64,000 bases of DNA from Sphingomonas sp. R-74633 (GTDB lineage Bacteria; Pseudomonadota; Alphaproteobacteria; Sphingomonadales; Sphingomonadaceae). Numbering within the stretch: position 1 is the stretch's first letter; each line of letters opens with the position of its first letter. The notes under the pieces were generated by a model, which was not told the origin of the DNA, searched no databases, and saw only the letters and a program-made list of their open reading frames with translations. The position numbers and the translations under genes were made by a program. Positions 8,212-16,917 of the stretch are shown here, in pieces. Where the stretch lies: positions 558,001 through 622,000 of the forward strand of contig NZ_JACCFG010000002.1 in assembly GCF_013416555.1 (NCBI RefSeq), written 5' to 3'.

Positions 8212-11106
8212 TCACTTCTTCTCCGGCACCACCTGGAGCGACCAGTCCTTGTCCGGGCGCAGATACTTCATCGCCAGGCTCTGCACGTCGGTCGGCGTCA
8301 CCAGCGAATAGTCCCTGGCCAGCGTCTCGACCGAGTCGATGCGTGCCTGATCATAGGTGCCGCCCTCGACGAGCCGCATCCAGAACATGTTGCCCGACGA
8401 CATGCGCAGGATCTGCTGCTTGAGCGGGGTGATTGCGCGGTTGAGCTCGTCGGCGTCGATCGGCTTCGCCACCAGGTCGGCGGCGATGCCGCGCACCAGC
8501 GTGAAGAAGAAGTCGACCTTGTCGGGCGGGACCATGCCGAGCGCGAGGATCTTGCCCCCCGTCGGCAGGCCGAGCGGCCACTGGCTCGCGACCTGGGGCG
8601 AATAGCTCGCGCCGGCCTGGCTGCGCAGCTGGTCGAGCAGCCGGTCGCGGAACACCGCCGCCAGCACTTCCAGCTTGCGGCTCTCGGTGATCCCGCCATC
8701 GGCGGTGCCCCCGCCGGTCGGCCAGGCGACCACGGCCGCGGCCTGGTTGGGCTGGCCCTTGTGGGTGAGCGTCACCGGCTTGTCGACATGCGCGGGGAAG
8801 GTCACCGGCGCCAGCGGCGCCTTGCTTGCCGTCCGCGGCTTGAGCGCACCGAAGGTGGCGGCCACGGCCTTCACTGTCGCCTCGGCATCCATGTCGCCGA
8901 ACACTTCGACTTCGATCGGCCCGGTCGCCAGCAGCGGCTCCCAGAACTTGCGGAAGCTCGCTGGCGTGGTTGCCTGGATCGTCGCCTGGCTCGGGATGCC
9001 CCAGCGCGGATCGCCATTGTGGAGCAGCCGCTCGAGATCGCGGTTGAGCACTGCGTCGGGCGAGGCCGAGAGCCCGGCATAGCCCGAAAGCGTCGCCACC
9101 TTGGCGCGCGTCACCGGATTGGGATCCCAGCCCGGCGCAGCCAGCTTGCCCGCGAGCAGCTTGAGCTGGTCGAGCAGATCGTCCTTGGTGGTCTGCGCCT
9201 TCAGCGTGAAGGCATCGTCGTCCACGTCGAAATCGGCGCCGATCTGGCGGCGACCGGTGAGCGCGTCGAGCTCCTCCTGGCCATATTTGCCGACGCCGCT
9301 CGCCATCAGCGCGCCTTCGCCGGCCCAGGCCGGCGTGAGTGCCTTGTTCGACATGCCCGAAAGGCCGTTGCCGAAGCGGACATTGACATAGACCTTGCCG
9401 GTTTCCGACGGGTCCTGGCGGAGCAGCAGCGTCACGCCATTGGCGAAGACCAGCTTCTCGATCCCGGTGCCCGGCAGCACGCCCTCGCGGGTCGCGACCT
9501 TCCCCGGCACGCCGAGCTTGGGCAGCGCGTCGAAGCTGACATTGCCGACCAGCTTGCGCTTGGCGTTGGCCGCGACATTGGCCTCGAGCGCGGAGGCCAC
9601 CTTTGCGGTGATCGCCGGATCGGGGGTGTGGAGGTTGACCATCGCGCGCGTCGCGGTGCCCTGGAACACCGTCTTCGACGAGGCGAGCACCGTCGCGGGG
9701 GTGAACATCTTGCCGTCCACCGCGCCCTTGAAGATCGCGTAGGAGAATTCGGGCGTGGTCACCGTCTCGTTGATGTCGACGGCTTCGGCGAGGTCGTCGG
9801 CGAGCTTGGCCCCAGCCTCGACCGGCGCGGTGTTGATCCGCTGCTTCATCGCCGCTTCGATCTCGGCGACTTCGCGGTCGATCTCGGCCTGGGTCGGCGG
9901 CGTCGCCTGCGCATCGGCGATTACTGCGCGCACGTCGCGCAGCGCGGCTTCCCAATCGTCGCCGACCGGGAGCACCTGTACGGTGGTGATGTTGGCCGAG
10001 CGCGCGATGTCGCTCAGGTCGGCGCCGGCGGCGATAAACGTGCCGCCCGTGCGCGCCCGGGTTTCCAGCCGGCGGTTGATGATGCGGATCGCAACCAGGT
10101 CGATCATCCGCTTCTGGTTGAAGATCACCGTGTCGCCATCGACCGTCCAGGGACGGACGATCGCCATGGTGGTGAGCACCGGCAGCGCCGGCTCGACGAT
10201 GCTGGCCGACACCGGCTTGCCCTCAACGGGCTTGCCGAAATCGGGGCTCGGCACCGCGGGGCCGGTGCCCTTCCAGTCGGAGAAATGCTTGATGATCAGC
10301 TGCTCGAGCAGCGCCGGATCGACGTCGCCGACCGCGATGACGGTGGCGCGCTCGGGGCGGTACCAGCGGTCATGGAAGGCCTGCACCGTCGCGGGCGTGC
10401 CGCCGGTCAGCGTCTCGACCGTGCCGATCGGCTCGCGCGTGGCAACGAGCTGGCCGGCGAACATCAGGTCGAGCATCGCGTCCTGCAGCCGCACCTGCGG
10501 CCCGGGCTGCTCGCGCTGCTCGGCGAGCACCACCGGCCGTTCGGAATCGAGGATCTTCTGGGTGATCTCGGGGCCGGACATCATGCCCGCCAGGATCTTG
10601 AAGCTCTCGTCGAGCCCTGCCGGCGTCGCCGTCGGCAGGTCGAGCTTGTAGGTCGTCGCGGTGAAGGTCGTACTCGCGTTCGAGTCGGAACCGAAAGTCA
10701 CGCCAAGGCGCTGCCAGATGCGCTTCGATTCGCCGTCGGGCACGTGGACCGAGCCGCGGAACGACAGGTGCTCGAGCAAATGCGCGAAGCCCCGCTCGCT
10801 GTCCTGCTCCATCAGCGAGCCGACATCCATGCGCACGCGTACCGAGACCTGGCCCGGCGGCACGCCGTTCTTGCGGACGGCGTAGCGCAGCCCATTGGGA
10901 AGCCGCCCGAATTTCCAGGCATCGTCATGGACGAGATCGCTCTTCTCGTAGAGCCACGGGTCCTTGGCGGTCTGCACGGGCCGGCCGGTGGTCTGCGTGT
11001 CGGTCACGCCCGGCGGATTGGTGTTGGTCTGCGCCTGGGCCGGCAGGACCGGCGAAACTAGGACGAAGGCGAGAAGGGCGAGCGGTGCGCGCTGGAAGGG
11101 GTGCAT
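8212..11106 (-). CDS. Periplasmic zinc protease, M16 (insulinase) family, two-module
   Basis: 964 residues with a signal peptide ending in LPAQA. The N-terminal M16 module holds the inverted zinc motif HLLEH (His109, Glu112, His113), with Glu189 at the expected distance as third ligand in LDSERPVVLAE. The second, C-terminal module lacks this motif and acts structurally in the family, where two halves close round unfolded peptides. The start at 11106 is chosen because it opens directly on the signal peptide; a longer frame exists upstream. It probably degrades peptides or misfolded proteins in the periplasm. Confidence 0.9.
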   Translation of the reverse strand: MHPFQRAPLALLAFVLVSPVLPAQAQTNTNPPGVTDTQTTGRPVQTAKDPWLYEKSDLVHDDAWKFGRLPNGLRYAVRKNGVPPGQVSVRVRMDVGSLMEQDSERGFAHLLEHLSFRGSVHVPDGESKRIWQRLGVTFGSDSNASTTFTATTYKLDLPTATPAGLDESFKILAGMMSGPEITQKILDSERPVVLAEQREQPGPQVRLQDAMLDLMFAGQLVATREPIGTVETLTGGTPATVQAFHDRWYRPERATVIAVGDVDPALLEQLIIKHFSDWKGTGPAVPSPDFGKPVEGKPVSASIVEPALPVLTTMAIVRPWTVDGDTVIFNQKRMIDLVAIRIINRRLETRARTGGTFIAAGADLSDIARSANITTVQVLPVGDDWEAALRDVRAVIADAQATPPTQAEIDREVAEIEAAMKQRINTAPVEAGAKLADDLAEAVDINETVTTPEFSYAIFKGAVDGKMFTPATVLASSKTVFQGTATRAMVNLHTPDPAITAKVASALEANVAANAKRKLVGNVSFDALPKLGVPGKVATREGVLPGTGIEKLVFANGVTLLLRQDPSETGKVYVNVRFGNGLSGMSNKALTPAWAGEGALMASGVGKYGQEELDALTGRRQIGADFDVDDDAFTLKAQTTKDDLLDQLKLLAGKLAAPGWDPNPVTRAKVATLSGYAGLSASPDAVLNRDLERLLHNGDPRWGIPSQATIQATTPASFRKFWEPLLATGPIEVEVFGDMDAEATVKAVAATFGALKPRTASKAPLAPVTFPAHVDKPVTLTHKGQPNQAAAVVAWPTGGGTADGGITESRKLEVLAAVFRDRLLDQLRSQAGASYSPQVASQWPLGLPTGGKILALGMVPPDKVDFFFTLVRGIAADLVAKPIDADELNRAITPLKQQILRMSSGNMFWMRLVEGGTYDQARIDSVETLARDYSLVTPTDVQSLAMKYLRPDKDWSLQVVPEKK

Positions 11107-11300
11107 AGCGGTCCATCTAAGGGCGAAGCGCCGGGCATGCCAGCGCGAACCTTTCCGCCACATGTACGGCGGCCTGTCATGAAGCGGCCCTTGTGCGCCG
11201 CGCCGGGGCCATGTTTTCGACCAATCCCCCGGCTAGTCGAAGGGGGTGCGGGCACAGACTCGCCGTCGAACAGGTGGTGTAACAAGCAAGGTAGTTTGCA

Positions 11301-12164
11301 GTGAAGGTCGAGCCGAGCGCTGGGGGCAGCGCAATGTGGCGGGACGCGGGCGAAGTCCAACCCACGCAAGCCCGGGAAATGATTCCCGATCTGACGGTGA
11401 TGTCGGGCGCGACGATGCCCGATGCGCCGCTGCGCGCCGAGCGTGACCGCCCTTTCCTGATCAAGCATGGCAAGCATCTGCGCGGGCTGTTCGACAGGTT
11501 CATCGCACGCTTCTCTCTCGTCTCCACCGATCCCGTGCTCGACGTGCGCGATTTCGCCTGGACGCAGGCGCTGCGCGCCAATTGGCAGGCGATTCGCGCC
11601 GAGGCGATCGCCGCCGCCTTCGACCAGCATCCCGCGCCGTCGCTCTCGATGATCTCCCCCGATCACCGCGCGATCGCGCCGATGCACAAATGGCGCAGCT
11701 TCTTCCTCTATGGCTATGGCTATCTGGTGCAGGAGAATCTTGATCGCTGCCCGGTGACCACCGCGCTGGTCGAGGCGATCCCGGGGCTCAACAGCGCCTT
11801 CTTCTCGATCCTCGCGCCCGGCACGCATATCCCGGCGCACCGCGGCGTCACCAAGGGGCTGATCACCTGCCATCTCGGCCTGATCGTCCCGCGCAACGGC
11901 GATGCCCGGATGCGGATCGACGACCGTGTCGTCCGCTGGGCCGAGGGCGAGACTCTGGTGTTCGACGATACCTATGATCACGAAGTGTGGAACGACACGA
12001 GCGGCACCCGCGTGGTGCTGCTCATCCAGTTCCGCCGGCCGCTGCGCCAGCCGGGCCGCTGGTTCGTCGACAAGTTCCTCGCCTGGATCCGCCGTTCGGC
12101 CTTCGTCCAGGACGCGCGCACCAACCTGATCCGCTGGAACAGGGTGGTCAATTCGACCAATTGA
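11301..12164 (+). CDS. Aspartyl/asparaginyl beta-hydroxylase family dioxygenase (LpxO-like)
   Basis: 287 residues from a GTG with AAGG nine bases upstream; ATG codons at 11334 or 11379 are possible starts. Fe(II)/2-oxoglutarate-dependent hydroxylase fold: IPAHRGVTKGLITCHLGL supplies the first iron ligand histidine and the 2-oxoglutarate-binding region, and DDTYDHEVWND supplies the second histidine. LpxO-type members hydroxylate lipid A acyl chains, and the length and C-terminal hydrophobic helix fit that group, but peptide hydroxylases share the same motifs. The substrate is inferred only. Confidence 0.8.
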   Translation: MKVEPSAGGSAMWRDAGEVQPTQAREMIPDLTVMSGATMPDAPLRAERDRPFLIKHGKHLRGLFDRFIARFSLVSTDPVLDVRDFAWTQALRANWQAIRAEAIAAAFDQHPAPSLSMISPDHRAIAPMHKWRSFFLYGYGYLVQENLDRCPVTTALVEAIPGLNSAFFSILAPGTHIPAHRGVTKGLITCHLGLIVPRNGDARMRIDDRVVRWAEGETLVFDDTYDHEVWNDTSGTRVVLLIQFRRPLRQPGRWFVDKFLAWIRRSAFVQDARTNLIRWNRVVNSTN

Positions 12165-12213
12165 AGTGCCCCGGCCCCGCGCCCACATGCGCCCGCGAAA
12201 AGGAGTTGCCGAC

Positions 12214-12480
12214 ATGGCTACCGAACACGCCAAGGCCTGGGCCGAATTTCGCCGGATGCTCGTCTGGATCGCGCTTGCCGGCGTGCTGATGGTCGCGGGC
12301 GCGCTCTGGTATCTCTCGCTCTACGATGCGCTTTATCCCTCGGCGATCGCAGCGACGGTGGGCGGCGTGTTCATCTCGACCCTGCTCGGCTGCGGCCTGT
12401 TCGCCGCCGCCTTCTTCAGCGACAAGAGCGGCCACGACCAGAGCGTGACTGACGCGACCACGCACGAAGACAAGCCATAA
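12214..12480 (+). CDS. Small two-helix membrane protein
   Basis: 88 residues with two clear transmembrane segments (about 15-38 and 44-66) and a charged His/Asp/Thr-rich tail. AGGAG lies eight bases before the ATG. No known family recognised. It sits between the hydroxylase gene and an nfu gene; the stop is followed at once by a terminator-like hairpin, so it may form a short operon with the hydroxylase upstream. Confidence 0.75.
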   Translation: MATEHAKAWAEFRRMLVWIALAGVLMVAGALWYLSLYDALYPSAIAATVGGVFISTLLGCGLFAAAFFSDKSGHDQSVTDATTHEDKP

Positions 12481-12488
12481 GCCGCAAC

Positions 12489-12520
12489 CGGGGAAACCCT
12501 TCGTTTCCCCGTTCCAGCTT
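12489..12520 (+). terminator. Hairpin after the small membrane protein gene
   Basis: Perfect 8-bp inverted repeat CGGGGAAA / TTTCCCCG (12489-12496 with 12504-12511), loop of seven, then TTCCAGCTT. A weak terminator; there is no long T run. Confidence 0.5.
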
Positions 12521-12544
12521 GATCCGTGACCGCCGAGCGCCCAA

Positions 12545-13126
12545 ATGGCCACCATGCTGATCGAGACCGAAGCCACGCCCAATCCGGCGACGCTCAAATT
12601 CCTCCCGGGCCGCCCGGTGATGGAAGTGGGCACGCGCGACTTTGCGAGCCCGGAGGAGGCCGAAGCCTCGCCGCTCGCCGAGGCGCTGTTCACTCTGGGT
12701 GACGTGACCGGCGTCTTCTTCGGCCGCGACTTCATCTCGGTGACGATCGCGCCGGGATCGGACTGGCGCGACGCCAAGCCCGACGTGCTCGGCATCCTGC
12801 TTGACCATTTCGCTGCGAACATGCCGCTGTTCCGCACGGCCTCGGCCGGCTTCAGCGTCCCCGCCGAGAGCGCCGACTTCGGCGACAACCCCGAAGACGC
12901 CGAGATCATCGAGCAGATCAAGGACCTGATCGAGACGCGCGTGCGCCCCGCCGTCGCCAATGACGGCGGCGACATCGTCTATCGCGGCTTCGACCAGGGC
13001 AAGGTCTACCTCCAGATGCAGGGCGCCTGCGCCGGCTGCCCCAGCTCGACCGCGACGCTCAAGAACGGCATCGAGCAGTTGCTCAAGCATTACGTTCCCG
13101 AAGTCACCGAAGTCCGGGCCGTCTGA
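12545..13126 (+). CDS. NifU-type Fe-S carrier/scaffold protein (Nfu)
   Basis: 193 residues. The N-terminal Nfu domain begins ETEATPNPATLKFLPG, the classic signature of mitochondrial/alphaproteobacterial Nfu proteins, and the C-terminal NifU domain has VANDGGDIVYRGF and the cluster-binding CAGC pair in GACAGCPSSTATLKNGIE. It binds a 4Fe-4S cluster and passes it to target enzymes. The ATG at 12554 is nearer the usual family start; neither candidate has a clear ribosome site. It works downstream of the SUF machinery encoded at the left end of the window. Confidence 0.95.
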   Translation: MATMLIETEATPNPATLKFLPGRPVMEVGTRDFASPEEAEASPLAEALFTLGDVTGVFFGRDFISVTIAPGSDWRDAKPDVLGILLDHFAANMPLFRTASAGFSVPAESADFGDNPEDAEIIEQIKDLIETRVRPAVANDGGDIVYRGFDQGKVYLQMQGACAGCPSSTATLKNGIEQLLKHYVPEVTEVRAV

Positions 13127-13155
13127 GCCCAATCGCCTACGAAAGGACTGTTATA

Positions 13156-13749
13156 ATGGCCCAACCGCTCGATGACGCGGCGCTGGATACGCTGTTCCGT
13201 ACCGCGCGCTCCTATAACGGCTATACCGACGCCCCGGTGACCCAGGCGGACATCCACGCCATCTACGAGCTGCTGAAGTGGGGCCCGACCTCGGCCAACA
13301 ACCAGGCGGCGCGCTTCGTGTGGCTGACCAGCGACGAGTCCAAGGAAAAGCTCGCCGGGCTCGCCAGCAGCACCAATGCCGACAAGATCCGCAAGGCGCC
13401 CGCCACTGTGATCATCGGCATGGACCTGGCGTTCAACGAGCAGCTCCCCTGGCTCTTCCCACACGCACCGACCGCCAAGGACTGGTTCCCGTCGGAAGAG
13501 ATCCGCTACACGCACGCCTTCCGCAACTCGTCGCTCCAGGGCGCCTATCTGCTGCTCGCCGCCCGCGCGCTCGGTTTCGACACCGGCCCGATGTCGGGTT
13601 TCGACAACGCCAAGGTTGACGAAGCGTTCTTTGCGGACCAGCCCAATGTGAAGTCCAACTTCATCGCAACGCTGGGACATGGCGACCCCTCCACCATCTT
13701 CGACCGGCTCCCGCGCCCTGAATTCGAGCAGTTCAATCGCGTCCTCTGA
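13156..13749 (+). CDS. rutE: Malonic semialdehyde reductase RutE-like (nitroreductase family)
   Basis: 197 residues of the FMN-dependent nitroreductase fold. ARSYNGYTD, KWGPTSANNQAARFVW and the C-terminal NFIATLGHGDPS are characteristic of the RutE/HadB subgroup, which reduces malonic semialdehyde in pyrimidine degradation. No other rut genes are nearby, so the physiological role may differ and a general oxidoreductase is possible. AAGGA lies upstream of the ATG. The 3' end may overlap the next gene, tsaB. Confidence 0.85.
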   Translation: MAQPLDDAALDTLFRTARSYNGYTDAPVTQADIHAIYELLKWGPTSANNQAARFVWLTSDESKEKLAGLASSTNADKIRKAPATVIIGMDLAFNEQLPWLFPHAPTAKDWFPSEEIRYTHAFRNSSLQGAYLLLAARALGFDTGPMSGFDNAKVDEAFFADQPNVKSNFIATLGHGDPSTIFDRLPRPEFEQFNRVL

Positions 13750-14380
13750 TCTGACTCTCGTCATCGAGACAGCGACCGCCGCCTGTTCGGTGGCGCTGCT
13801 CGATGGAGCGACCGTGCTTGCCGCCGCCCATGAAGTCGTGGGCCGCGGCCATGCCGAGCGGCTGGTGCCGATGATCGCGTCGCTGCCCGGCGAAGGCCGC
13901 GCGGCGCGCATCCTTGTCGATGTCGGCCCCGGCAGCTTCACCGGCGTGCGTGTCGGCCTCGCCGCGGCAGTAGGCCTGTCGATCGGCTGGGGCGTGGAAG
14001 TCGCGGGCTATTCGTCGCTCGCGCTGCTCGCCGCATCGGGCTTCGCCGCCGATCCGGGTATCGCCCAGCTTGCCGTGATACTCGAAGGCGGGCACGGTGA
14101 GGTGTTCATGCAGGCATTTCACTCCCAGCCGCTCACGCAGGACGGGCCGTTCCGCTCGCTCGTCCCCGCCGCCGCGCTCGAAGCGCTGGCCGGCCGACCC
14201 GCGTTCGGCAGCGGCGTGCGGCATCTCGCCGCGCTGTCCGAGAGCCTCGATCTGCGCGAGACCCTGCCCAGCGCCGCCGACGCCCGGCTGCTCCCGCCGG
14301 ACTTCACCACCCTCCCCGCCCGCCCGATCTATGGCCGCGCGCCCGATGCCAAGACGCTCGCCGAGCGGGGCCTGGCATGA
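13679..14380 (+). CDS. tsaB: tRNA threonylcarbamoyladenosine synthesis protein TsaB
   Basis: TsaB partners TsaD in making t6A37 in tRNAs. Family signature starts at LVIETATAACSVALLDG and continues with VGPGSFTGVRVGLA and a degenerate C-terminal ASKHA half. The start is uncertain: the homologous part begins right after the rutE stop (13747-13749), and in frame there is no ATG, GTG or TTG between 13682 and that point. The listed ATG at 13679 would overlap rutE by 71 bases; the alternative is a rare CTG at 13751 or ATC at 13736. Coupled to rimI by an ATGA overlap. Confidence 0.88.
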   Translation: MATPPPSSTGSRALNSSSSIASSDLTLVIETATAACSVALLDGATVLAAAHEVVGRGHAERLVPMIASLPGEGRAARILVDVGPGSFTGVRVGLAAAVGLSIGWGVEVAGYSSLALLAASGFAADPGIAQLAVILEGGHGEVFMQAFHSQPLTQDGPFRSLVPAAALEALAGRPAFGSGVRHLAALSESLDLRETLPSAADARLLPPDFTTLPARPIYGRAPDAKTLAERGLA

Positions 14381-14853
14381 GCGGCACCGTCAATCTGGTC
14401 GAGCTGCGCGAAGGCGGATCGCAGGACCTCGCCAGCGTCAGCACGATCATGATGGACGCGTTCGACGCGCGCTATGGCGAGGCCTGGACCAGTGCGCAGT
14501 GCCTGGGGATGCTTTCGCTGCCCGGCGTGTGGCTGGTGATGGCCAGCATCGACGGGCGTGACGCCGGCTTCGCGCTCTCGCGCATCATCGCCGACGAGGC
14601 CGAACTCCTCCTTCTCGCCACCCGCCCCGCCGCGCGCCGCCGCGGCGTTGCCGGAGCGCTGCTGCGCGCCGTAATCGAAGAAGCGCGCGGGCGTGGAGTC
14701 ACGCGAGTTCATCTGGAGGTACGCTCAGGAAACGATGCCGTATGGCTCTACCGTCGCGAAGGCTTCGAAAAGGTCGGCGAGCGGCGGGAATATTATCGTG
14801 GACGTAGCGGCCAGTTGTTCGATGCCCATACCTATGCCCGGGACCTCGACTGA
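14377..14853 (+). CDS. rimI: Ribosomal protein S18 alanine N-acetyltransferase RimI
   Basis: 158-residue GNAT-fold acetyltransferase. The acetyl-CoA loop is in LLATRPAARRRGVAGALL, followed by VHLEVRSGNDAVWLYRREGF and VGERREYY, the strongly conserved RimI tail. It acetylates the N-terminus of S18. Its ATG overlaps the tsaB TGA, and tsaB-rimI is one of the most stable gene pairs in alphaproteobacteria. Confidence 0.93.
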   Translation: MSGTVNLVELREGGSQDLASVSTIMMDAFDARYGEAWTSAQCLGMLSLPGVWLVMASIDGRDAGFALSRIIADEAELLLLATRPAARRRGVAGALLRAVIEEARGRGVTRVHLEVRSGNDAVWLYRREGFEKVGERREYYRGRSGQLFDAHTYARDLD

Positions 14854-14962
14854 GACTTGCGGACATCTGCAAGATTGATCTTGCGTTTGCCCCGAAATGG
14901 TCCGATAGCTTCTTTGCAAGAGGGAAGTTATAGTCTCGCTACATCGGGTCGAAAGGAAAAAA

Positions 14963-15376
14963 ATGGAAACGCGCACTGAGATTGATGAAACGCTTGTTAC
15001 ATTGACGGCGGATATTGTTGCAGCACATGTCAGCAACAACAGCGTAGCGGTCTCGGACCTTCCGATTCTCATCCAGAACGTGCACGGCGCCCTCACCGGT
15101 CTTGGTCGCGCTGTCGCGGAACCTGAGGTCAAGCAGGAGCCTGCCGTTTCCATTCGCGCATCGGTGAAGCCCGATTTCATCGTGTGCCTGGAAGACGGCA
15201 AGAAGCTCAAGATGCTCAAGCGCCACCTGATGACGCACTATCAGATGACCCCCGAGCAGTACCGCGCCAAGTGGAACCTGCCGGCCGACTATCCGATGGT
15301 CGCCCCCAACTATGCCGAGCAGCGCCGCACCCTGGCGAAGAAGATCGGCCTGGGCACCAAGCGCCGCAAGCGCTGA
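14963..15376 (+). CDS. MucR/Ros-family zinc-finger transcriptional regulator
   Basis: 137 residues. MucR proteins are global silencers and activators of exopolysaccharide, motility and cell-cycle genes. The N-terminal helical part (1-60) mediates oligomerisation in the family; the C-terminal finger reads [20 protein letters not shown] and then [21 protein letters not shown]. Ligands by position are Cys75, Asp78, His88 and His92: the second cysteine of the canonical C-x2-C is an aspartate here. The tail is Lys/Arg-rich. Upstream sequence is AT-rich for this genome, as expected for an autoregulated MucR gene. AAAGGA precedes the ATG. Confidence 0.93.
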   Translation: METRTEIDETLVTLTADIVAAHVSNNSVAVSDLPILIQNVHGALTGLGRAVAEPEVKQEPAVSIRASVKPDFIVCLEDGKKLKMLKRHLMTHYQMTPEQYRAKWNLPADYPMVAPNYAEQRRTLAKKIGLGTKRRKR

Positions 15377-15397
15377 GCTGCAACATCCTGAAATAGG

Positions 15398-15434
15398 AAA
15401 GGCCGGCCCGGAGCGATCCGGGCCGGCCTTTTCG
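15398..15434 (+). terminator. Rho-independent terminator after mucR
   Basis: Perfect 12-bp stem GGCCGGCCCGGA / TCCGGGCCGGCC (15401-15412 with 15417-15428), GCGA loop, preceded by GAAA and followed by TTTTCG. Separates mucR from fur. Confidence 0.9.
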
Positions 15435-15480
15435 TTTCCGGCATCTTCCAACTTGGCCGCGTTGACGTTACATCCCGCGC

Positions 15481-15903
15481 ATGGGCCGTAAGATCGATCT
15501 CGAAGCGCTGTGCCACGAAAAGGGCCTGCGCATTACCGAACAGCGCAAGGTTATTGCGCGCGTGCTTTCCGATGCCGAGGATCATCCCGACGTCGAGAAA
15601 GTCTATGAGCGCGCCTCGGCAATCGATCCGGGCATCTCGATCGCCACGGTCTATCGCACCGTGCGCCTGTTCGAAGAGGCCGGCATCCTCGACCGTCATG
15701 ATTTCGGCGACGGCCGCGCCCGCTACGAGCCTGCGCCCGAGGCGCATCACGATCACCTGATCAACGTCGAGACCGGCGAAGTGATCGAGTTCGTCGATCC
15801 CGAGCTCGAGCAGCTGCAAAAGCAGATCGCCGAGCGGCTGGGCTTCCGTCTGGTCGATCACCGGATGGAGCTCTACGGGGTCACGCTCGACCGCAAGAGC
15901 TGA
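15481..15903 (+). CDS. fur: Ferric uptake regulator family protein (Fur/Mur type)
   Basis: 140 residues. Winged-helix N-terminus (KGLRITEQRKVIARVL, ISIATVYRTVRLFEEAG) and metal site EAHHDHLINVETGEVIEF. There is no CxxC pair in the C-terminal half, as in most alphaproteobacterial Fur/Mur proteins, which answer to manganese or iron. Placement beside plsC and miaB matches the conserved alphaproteobacterial context of this regulator. Whether it is a true Fur or a Mur cannot be decided from sequence. Confidence 0.93.
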   Translation: MGRKIDLEALCHEKGLRITEQRKVIARVLSDAEDHPDVEKVYERASAIDPGISIATVYRTVRLFEEAGILDRHDFGDGRARYEPAPEAHHDHLINVETGEVIEFVDPELEQLQKQIAERLGFRLVDHRMELYGVTLDRKS

Positions 15904-15904
15904 G

Positions 15905-16792
15905 GTGCCGGGCGCCGGAGAGAGCCGGGCCGAGCGCGCCGCGCGCCGCCGCGAAGAGGCGACGCAGGGCCTCGACACCGCGCTGAGCTTCCGCGGCAAG
16001 TGCCGCATGGCCGGGCGGGTCGCGATGCTGGTGCTGGCGCTGCTGTTCTTCGTGCCGCTCCATTATCTCTTCCGCCTGTTCCGCCTGCCCTCGCCGTGGC
16101 CGCGCCATTTCCTCGGCACGGCGGCGCGCATCTGCGGCGCGCGCGTCCACCGCGTCGGCACGCATCTCAAGCGCGACGTCTTCTACATCTCCAACCATCT
16201 CAGCTGGATCGACATCCTTGCGCTCGGCGGCGCCAGCGGCACTGCCTTCATCGCCAAGGCCGAGATCCAGAGCACCCCGGTGGTCGGCTGGCTCGCCGGA
16301 CTCAACCGCACCGTCTATGTGAAGCGCGAGAACCGGCTGGGCGTCGCCGAGCAGATCAACGAGCTGCGCGACGCGCTGGCCGAGACCTGGGCGATCACTG
16401 TCTTCCCCGAAGGCACGACCACCGACGGCAAGTCGCTGCTCCCCTTCAAGACGCCGATGCTGCGCGTGCTCGAGCCGCCGCCCCCCGGCGTGATGGTCCA
16501 GCCGGTGATGCTCAACTATGGCGCCGCCGCGGATGACATCAGCTGGATCGGCCAGGAGCGCGGGCTCAACAACGCCAAGCGCATCCTCAGCCGCAAGGGC
16601 AGCTTCCGCCTCGACGTCCATTTCCTTGAGCCCTTCCACCCCCGCGACTTCCCGGGCCGCAAGGTGATCGCCGCGGAAAGCCGGCGGCGGATCGAGGAAG
16701 CATTGGTGAAAGTGCTCGACCAGCCGCTGCGCCCCTTCCGCTTCGCCGAGGAAGCGATCGGCTACAAGCCGAAGCCTGCGCCAGCCGAATAA
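15905..16792 (+). CDS. plsC: 1-acyl-sn-glycerol-3-phosphate acyltransferase
   Basis: 295 residues. Acylates lysophosphatidic acid to phosphatidic acid at the inner membrane. One N-terminal transmembrane helix (about 36-60), then the acceptor motif NHLSWID (97-103; the HxxxxD box) and FPEGTTTDG (about 167-175). Starts at GTG one base after the fur stop, so the two genes are probably co-transcribed. A later start near MAGRVAML is conceivable but would shorten the N-terminal region. Confidence 0.92.
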   Translation: MPGAGESRAERAARRREEATQGLDTALSFRGKCRMAGRVAMLVLALLFFVPLHYLFRLFRLPSPWPRHFLGTAARICGARVHRVGTHLKRDVFYISNHLSWIDILALGGASGTAFIAKAEIQSTPVVGWLAGLNRTVYVKRENRLGVAEQINELRDALAETWAITVFPEGTTTDGKSLLPFKTPMLRVLEPPPPGVMVQPVMLNYGAAADDISWIGQERGLNNAKRILSRKGSFRLDVHFLEPFHPRDFPGRKVIAAESRRRIEEALVKVLDQPLRPFRFAEEAIGYKPKPAPAE

Positions 16793-16800
16793 CCATCACC

Positions 16801-16890
16801 GTCACCCTGAACTTGTTTCAGGGTCCAACCCTCCGCGGGCGATGCGCTCGCCTGTTGTGCCCTGGATGCTGAAACAAGTTCAGCATGACG
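16801..16890. repeat. Paired-hairpin repeat, distinct sequence type
   Basis: Inverted units ACCCTGAACTTGTTTCAGGGT and GCTGAAACAAGTTCAGC face each other with 45 bases between. Layout is like the other paired hairpins in the window but the core (GAACTTGTTTC) is different. It fills almost the whole gap between plsC and miaB. Confidence 0.75.
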
Positions 16891-16917
16891 AAGGATTTGG
16901 CTATAGCCCCGCCGATC

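Noticed and set aside
8008..11061. A 1017-codon plus-strand frame opposite the M16 protease
   Set aside because: Antisense shadow of a gene with signal peptide and zinc motif; no recognisable domain of its own.
16885..16917. Upstream ATG 16885 as start of miaB
   Set aside because: It lies in the right arm of a palindromic repeat, and the extra 11 residues are not typical of MiaB.
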